From Dasypus novemcinctus (Eukaryota > Chordata > Mammalia > Cingulata > Dasypodidae), in NCBI RefSeq assembly GCF_030445035.2, contig NC_080688.1, positions 71,271,449-71,335,448 of the forward strand: a stretch of DNA of 64,000 nt, read 5' to 3'. The notes under the pieces are model-generated. The model was not told the DNA's origin and made no database searches. It worked only from the letters and a program-made list of their open reading frames with translations. Of the stretch, positions 58,959-64,000 are shown piece by piece. Position 1 is the first letter of the stretch, and every line of letters begins with the position of its first letter. Made by a program: the position numbers and the translations under genes.

Positions 58959-59353
58959 TGCTGGTTTGAAAAGTGTCCCTCTCCCGCAACCTCAGAATGT
59001 GACATTATCTGGTATAAATCCATCGCAGATACTGGATTAGGTGGGTCAGAAATCCAATGATGGTATCCTTTTAAGAGACAGAAAAGAAGACCCAGGGACC
59101 CAGAGAACAATGCCACATGGAGAGGGAGGCAGAGATTGGAGTCAGGCGTCTACAAGTCACGGAATGCCATGGATTGGCCGGCAGCCCCAGGACTAGGAGG
59201 GAGGCATGGGACAGGTGTTCCCTCAGCGTCTCCAGAAGGAACCCCCCTGCCGACACCTTGATTTCAGAGGTCGGGCCTTCTGAACTGTAAAAGGACACAT
59301 TTCTGATGGTTCAGTCACCCAGGGGTCTGTGGCAATTCAAGGGCTTGGGAGAC
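58959..59353 (+). mobile_element. MLT1-type MaLR LTR
   Basis: Starts TGCTGGTTTGAAAAGTGTCC, then AACCTCAGAATGTGACATTA, GAGGCAGAGATTGGAGTCAG, ATGCCATGGATTGGCCGGCA and CCTGCCGACACCTTGATTTC. These are characteristic MaLR LTR blocks in order. The 3' end (near GCAATTCAAGGGCTTGGGAG) is decayed. Confidence 0.85.
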
Positions 59354-59850
59354 TAGTCCCCTCCCTTGGAGTCTCACCTCATTTTCTTCTACCCCTCCTG
59401 CCCTGCTTCTGTCATATTGCTGGTCCTTGAATGATCAAAACGCACTCTTCTCTTGAACCTTTTCACATGCTGGTCCCTCTCTTGGGAACAGACTTCCCTC
59501 AGAAATCTGCATGGCTTACTCATCACTTCCTTAATGCTTTGCTCAAAAATGAATTCGTCCTTGAGGTCTTCCCTGATTATCTTATTTAAAGTTTCACACA
59601 TTCGTCTCCAGGTCCCCCCTACCCCTACCCCCGGCTTATCTTTCTTCTCTGCTTTATTTTCTGTCCTAGTACTCACCACTCTGATAAATATTTTGCTTCA
59701 TTATTTGTACATTGTATGTCTCCTTCATCTAGAATGTAAGCTGGGTGGGTGGCATTTTTATTGTTTTGGTCACAGCTGTAACTATAGCACCTAGAAAAGT
59801 GTATGCCCAGAGTACATTGGCATGAATGAATAAATGCTTAAATTAAGGGA
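59354..59850 (+). mobile_element. L2 LINE 3' end
   Basis: TCTCTTGGGAACAGACTTCCC, TCATCACTTCCTTAATGCTT, GGTCTTCCCTGATTATCTTA, CATCTAGAATGTAAGCTGGG and TGAATGAATAAATGCT form a clear sense-strand L2 C-terminal and 3' UTR series. Continuation of the piece at 58880. Confidence 0.8.
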
Positions 59851-59879
59851 GCTTATTTTACTTCCATTTTATTCTACTA

Positions 59880-60400
59880 ATTTATTCATTTATCAGATAT
59901 GTATTGAATCTCTAAACTCAATGCTCTGATGAATATTATGATGTATCAAACTTGGTCCTTGTCCTCAGGAGCTTCAAACTTAAAAGGACAAATCATAAAT
60001 ATACAAAAAGGATCGAGGGTAACAGAAAAGCTCTGCAATGAGAAGACCATGGTTCACACACTGGCCTGTCATTATTTGTGGGGTTTAAAATATTTTAATG
60101 TATTTTAGTAAATCAGTGTATTTTATATATGCAAGCATTTGGAAAGTCACAAGGCAGACCAGTGAGGGACAGGCTCCTTCCAGCACTACTAGAAAGTGCT
60201 CTAGAATCCAGAAATGGAAAGGTCATTTCAGATTAAGGTGGTCAGGGGAAGCTTCCTAGAGAAGGTGGTATATGAGCAAAGCTTTAAAGAGTGTACAAGA
60301 TTTTGATGGGTGGAGATTATCAGAACATGCTCCAAGAATGGCAACTAATACCACTGATCTAGCAGATAACAGAGTCAAGCCTCCGTGGATGAAAAGCCCA
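59880..60400 (-). mobile_element. L2 LINE, antisense
   Basis: CATTTATCAGATATGTATTG, TGTCCTCAGGAGCTTCAAAC, then GGTGGTCAGGGGAAGCTTCC and GAGCAAAGCTTTAAAGAGTG: the inverted L2 3' end. It lies tail to tail with the sense L2 ending at 59850. Confidence 0.75.
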
Positions 60401-61544
60401 CAAAGGTAGTCGGTGGGTAGACTGTGACATACCCTCATTCCAGCGAATTCCTCTAGTTCTATTTGAGGGAAAGAGAAGTAGGGGTAGGAGGAATCTCTGC
60501 CAAACGTATTTTTAAAACTTTGTGACTTGGGCTTTATTCCCTAAATGCAATTCCCTCTGCATCATTTGTTTCTTCTCCCTGGGACATATCCATTTTAAGT
60601 ACTAGGGCACCACACTCAGTTCAAGACTCCAGCAAAGGGCTGCTCTTAGTGAAAACTAGCAAATCGGATACAAGAGAGGTATTAATTTAGCTCATTTTCA
60701 TTCTTGGTTTGAGTAAGGGGAACTATTGAGAAGGCAAAAGCTTCCAGGTTCTCAGCCCTGGTTCTCCATGGCATTTGCCATTTCTAATCAGGCATCCCTC
60801 TTTGCCAATCCTAACATCTGGAACTCTGCACTTTCTCACTTTCTCTCTTCTTTTTTGATTAACTATTCCGTCTTTCACATAGCAGGTACTCATGAAACAG
60901 TAGTTAGTTTTACTTTTACTCAATTTTGCTAATTTACCTATTGCCTTTTCTTCCTCTTACCTCTCCGTAGAGGTCAGTTCTTCACCCTGTGTTGGTCATC
61001 TTTCTGTGCCCTCATCACATCACAGAGCCTAGCATGTAGTTGGCACCACATATGCCTCAGGGAAGCAATACTATTTTGCTGTTCTAGCTCTCATATCTAC
61101 GCAGGCAAACTTCGAATCTCTCTCTGGCCAGATTTTTTTCATGGAGTCCTATCCCTGCTGAGTGTGTGCATTTAGAACAGACATCTGACATTTCTGCTCC
61201 TCACTGTTCTTATCTGCAAATAAGGTTGATAATAATTTTATCCCTATCACGTGGGTTTCAGAAAATGGGCCAAGATGGGTGAATATGGTCTGTGAGCAGC
61301 TGCACAAATTGCTTTCGTGCCCCACACTGACTCCCTCCACAAATCCCATGTCTTCTTGGAGTTTTTCTTTCTCTACTAACAACACTACCAAGGATACTTA
61401 GGTTTAAATGTGGTTGCTGTTTTCTACTTTCCCTTCCCTTATGTTTTCTTCATGTAGTTTTTGGCTTCTTGGTTCTTCTTTCAAAATTCTTTTCAAATTA
61501 TCCACTCCAGGGTAAAGAGTTGGCCTAACCTTCTACCTTTCTCT
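60401..61544. other. unassigned sequence; possible L2 tails
   Basis: Short segments near 60870 (TTTCACATAGCAGGTACTCA) and 61020 (CAGAGCCTAGCATGTAGTTGG) look like sense L2 3' ends; too short to delimit. Confidence 0.4.
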
Positions 61545-62200
61545 TCTAATTGATATCTGTTGTCTGGTATCTCACAACCTCAACGCTCCTCAAACATCAC
61601 CACCAGATTGATTCTCAAAAAAGACTGCATGCATCATATTACTTTCCAAACTGAAAACCTCACACTGTTCTCACTGTACTTCTTTTATTCATACTCATTG
61701 CCCTGCTCTTCAATTTTTTCGATTAACTAATATTTATTAAATGGCAGTTTAAATGCCTTGGCAGCATGTGAGATGGGAGATGGTAGAGATGAGTAAGAAA
61801 AGTCCCACGAGTTCCAGAAAAAGTCTTGTCAGGACAACTTCGGCATATATCCTGCCTCTCCAATTTTAATGTCGCATGCTCTCTAGTACAATGCCCACTT
61901 CCAGCCGCACTCGGGGCACACTACCTTTGTCACTCCTCCCACGAATGGCACTTTATGCTCAACTTGACTTCAAGATATCGTCCATGCTGTTCCCCAGCTC
62001 GGGCTATCCTTTTGTTAAGCCAATGTACATTGATCACCCTTGTGCAAGGCACTATCCTTTCTACATATCCTTTGGGATCTAATTTAAAACATATTTTGTT
62101 CCAATTGAGCTTAAGTCAGAAATCCTAAAGCCTTCGTCACCCGTGCCATATGGGGATCCTGGACACTGACTTATCCTCTGCCGTTTAGTTTTGCTTACTT
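61545..62200 (+). mobile_element. L2 LINE, sense, diverged
   Basis: CACCACCAGATTGATTCTCA, CATCATATTACTTTCCAAAC and GCATGCTCTCTAGTACAATG parallel L2 C-terminal ORF2. A small inverted L2-tail-like piece (ACTAATATTTATTAAATGGC at about 61726) sits within it. Confidence 0.55.
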
Positions 62201-62910
62201 GCTATATGTCTTTGTTTAAACAATGAGAAACTCAAGAAGTGTAGAATCATTGTTAACTTCTTATATCTCCTTCTCACTCCCCTCATCTATGCCCACTCGT
62301 ACCACACAATGAGCTGCTTGCAGGAAACATTTTTAACAAAATGAAATATTGAAGGAAGAGGTACTGGCCCCACACCCCATTGCTCCCAGAGATAAGGCAA
62401 CTTACTAATGTTTGTTCTGTGGAAAATTAGTTCTGTCAGAAACTGGTGTCAGGCACACAGAAAAAGAGCTTTTATATTCAAATACCTTTGGGAAATAATA
62501 CGTTTAATAGAGTTAAACCAGTTTATTTACAGCAGGACTTCTCAGGTCCTTTAATATGCTAATAAATATTGTGATTCTTATTTGACTGCCAAACACAAAA
62601 TTTTGTTGGGCTACAATTAAAAAATCAGTGTTCAATATTCACACCTCCACAATTGCTGGTTTTAGAACTACAGGAAACTTGAGAATTCTTGGAGTTCATT
62701 TCTGGATTTCTAAGAGCTGCAGAGAGTAACACTTGGCTTGATTCCATCTCACTCCTTTAATATCTTCGTGGAAGACCTTCCAGGGATTATCAAGAGCAGC
62801 AATAATATAACAAATAGTAAAGCAAAGCAAAGTAGCCATGGACCATTACTAACGGCATCATGCTCAATGAGTGCAAGGGCATGTGGAGCCTGCTCAGCAG
62901 GTTGGAGAGA
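62201..62910. other. unassigned sequence
   Basis: Nothing recognised; the 87-codon frame at 62738-63001 runs into the MIR and has no domain. Confidence 0.5.
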
Positions 62911-63080
62911 AGCGGGCAGGTGGCGACAAAGGGCACCAGCCTGGGAGTTAAGGGACTTGGGTTCCATTGCCAGCTTTGCCCTAAGTGGCCCTATGATTTG
63001 AGCTTACAATTTCACATCTGCAGACCCTAGTTTTCTCATTTATAAAATGAAGAAGTGCCAAAATACCTCCTAGGTCCATG
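62911..63080 (+). mobile_element. MIR SINE
   Basis: GGGACTTGGGTTCCATTGCC, CAGCTTTGCCCTAAGTGGCC and TTTTCTCATTTATAAAATGA are the head, core and tail blocks of MIR in order. Confidence 0.82.
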
Positions 63081-64000
63081 TTTCTATGTTTCTGTAATGC
63101 CAATTCTTTACATATTAGATGTCTTATCTTTCCATACAAGCCCATGGAATATGCCTACAGACAAGTGCATCAAAGTGCAGAAATCTATGACATGGTAGAG
63201 ATGATTGGCTTTTGTTTCACATCCCCTCCTGTAGTTTGTGTGTCAGTTCCCCAGAGATAATAAACTCAGCTAGTTAGTTTGGAAATGTCTTTTCAGTTAT
63301 GCATTCTGAATTGAAGAAGCAATGCCTGCCTAGGGAATTTTTAATGTGATGTGCACAGGGCTAAATCATCACAAATGCATCATAATATGTCTTTCCCAGC
63401 GGCTTCTTTAGAAGGTTGTTGCTGGTTCATTTTTGGCTCTTCCTTTAATTGTGCCAAATGGCAAGAATGTAGGCACTTGGCCACAGCTGCCAAGGAGCAT
63501 TTGAAGACTACTCAGTTCACTTAATTTGGGAATAAATACAAATTTGAACTCTAGTCACAACCAGAGACAGGTGGAAAAAAACTTGAGTTGATTACAAAGG
63601 CTTTTACCACCCTGAAAATGAAAGATTTTCTTTTCTTTTATCCTGTAATTTTGACATATTGACTCTTGGGAATAAAACACTGAACTACTTTCTCCATTTC
63701 CTCTCCAAAATGTTTGCTTTAATACTCCCCAAGCAGGTTTTTGCCTGGGTAAATAACTATGCACACAACCAAGGTTTACACAGTGGCACACCCCAATGTG
63801 TGGTGGGTAGTATTGATTTTTCAGGAGTTGCCCAGCTGTTCTAACTAAAATGGTTAGAGGTCATGGTATAGTTCCCTTGGAAGATAATGGCTGTGAGGGC
63901 ATTTAATTGCTATAGATTTTCAACTCTCTGTATTTTTGAGAGAACATTCAGTAGAAGTAACTGATTACCAGTCTTTTATAAAAGCGAGATGCAATGTAAA
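63081..64000. other. unassigned sequence to the window end
   Basis: No gene or repeat recognised. Confidence 0.5.

Noticed and set aside
59389..59794. Coding frames of 96 and 113 codons on both strands
   Set aside because: They fall within the sense L2 3' end; residual L2 coding bias explains them.
62738..63001. Exon with a Cys/Ala-rich frame
   Set aside because: The 3' part lies in a MIR SINE and the opposite strand is equally open.
1..64000. CRISPR arrays, operons, rRNA or phage-like systems
   Set aside because: No spaced direct repeats of that kind and no prokaryotic gene organisation; the sequence is mammalian throughout.

Overview
This is mammalian nuclear DNA, almost certainly from an armadillo (Xenarthra, Dasypus type). 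The main pointer is seven insertions of a tRNA-derived SINE with the armadillo DAS-SINE body. They carry a tRNA-like head (GTGGCTCAANNGGTTGAG, then CCCACATGGGAGGTCC) and an A-rich tail, and most are flanked by clear target-site duplications (TSDs). Several LINE-1 copies also end in a long non-coding 3' UTR of the kind I associate with xenarthran L1s. I recognise no host exon, tRNA, rRNA or other RNA gene. The window reads as intergenic or intronic sequence filled with retroelements of many ages, and nearly all of its short open frames are chance or lie inside repeats.

Layout. 1-765 is an L1 ORF2 fragment. 766-7405 is mostly unassigned, with one L2 piece, one dimeric SINE and a possible LTR. 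7406-10366 is a 3 kb internal L1 ORF2 fragment on the minus strand. 13029-16761 holds an L1 tail followed by a complete-looking 'half-L1' (HAL1-type) insertion with a 17-bp TSD. It has a 5' region with a repeated motif, a decayed ORF1, only a short internal remnant of ORF2, and a 3' UTR made of three tandem units. 17400-26460 carries a DNA-transposon relic, SINEs, L2 and old L1M pieces. 26460-29760 is a nested stack: an old L1ME fragment split first by a solo LTR and then by an L1 3' UTR insertion that contains a second L1 tail in inverted orientation.

35540-44300 is an L2 copy split by a 7.4 kb class I endogenous retrovirus on the minus strand. The provirus has two 405-bp LTRs, a 4-bp TSD, a proline-tRNA-like primer-binding site and a polypurine tract, but no gag, pol or env that I can recognise. 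It has itself received a SINE, a MaLR-like solo LTR and a second class I solo LTR in the opposite orientation. A related solo LTR, split by a SINE, lies at 45585-46403. 49317-55968 has three more L1 3' ends, one with a possible miniature 3' transduction. 56280-63080 is a graveyard of L2 and MIR pieces, including an L2 split by an MLT1-type LTR.

No operon-like or pathway relation exists here. The informative structure is the order of insertion, which can be read from who interrupts whom and from the matching TSDs. Family names come from remembered consensus patterns, not from a database search; LTR, SINE and L1 boundaries backed by TSDs are the most reliable coordinates.
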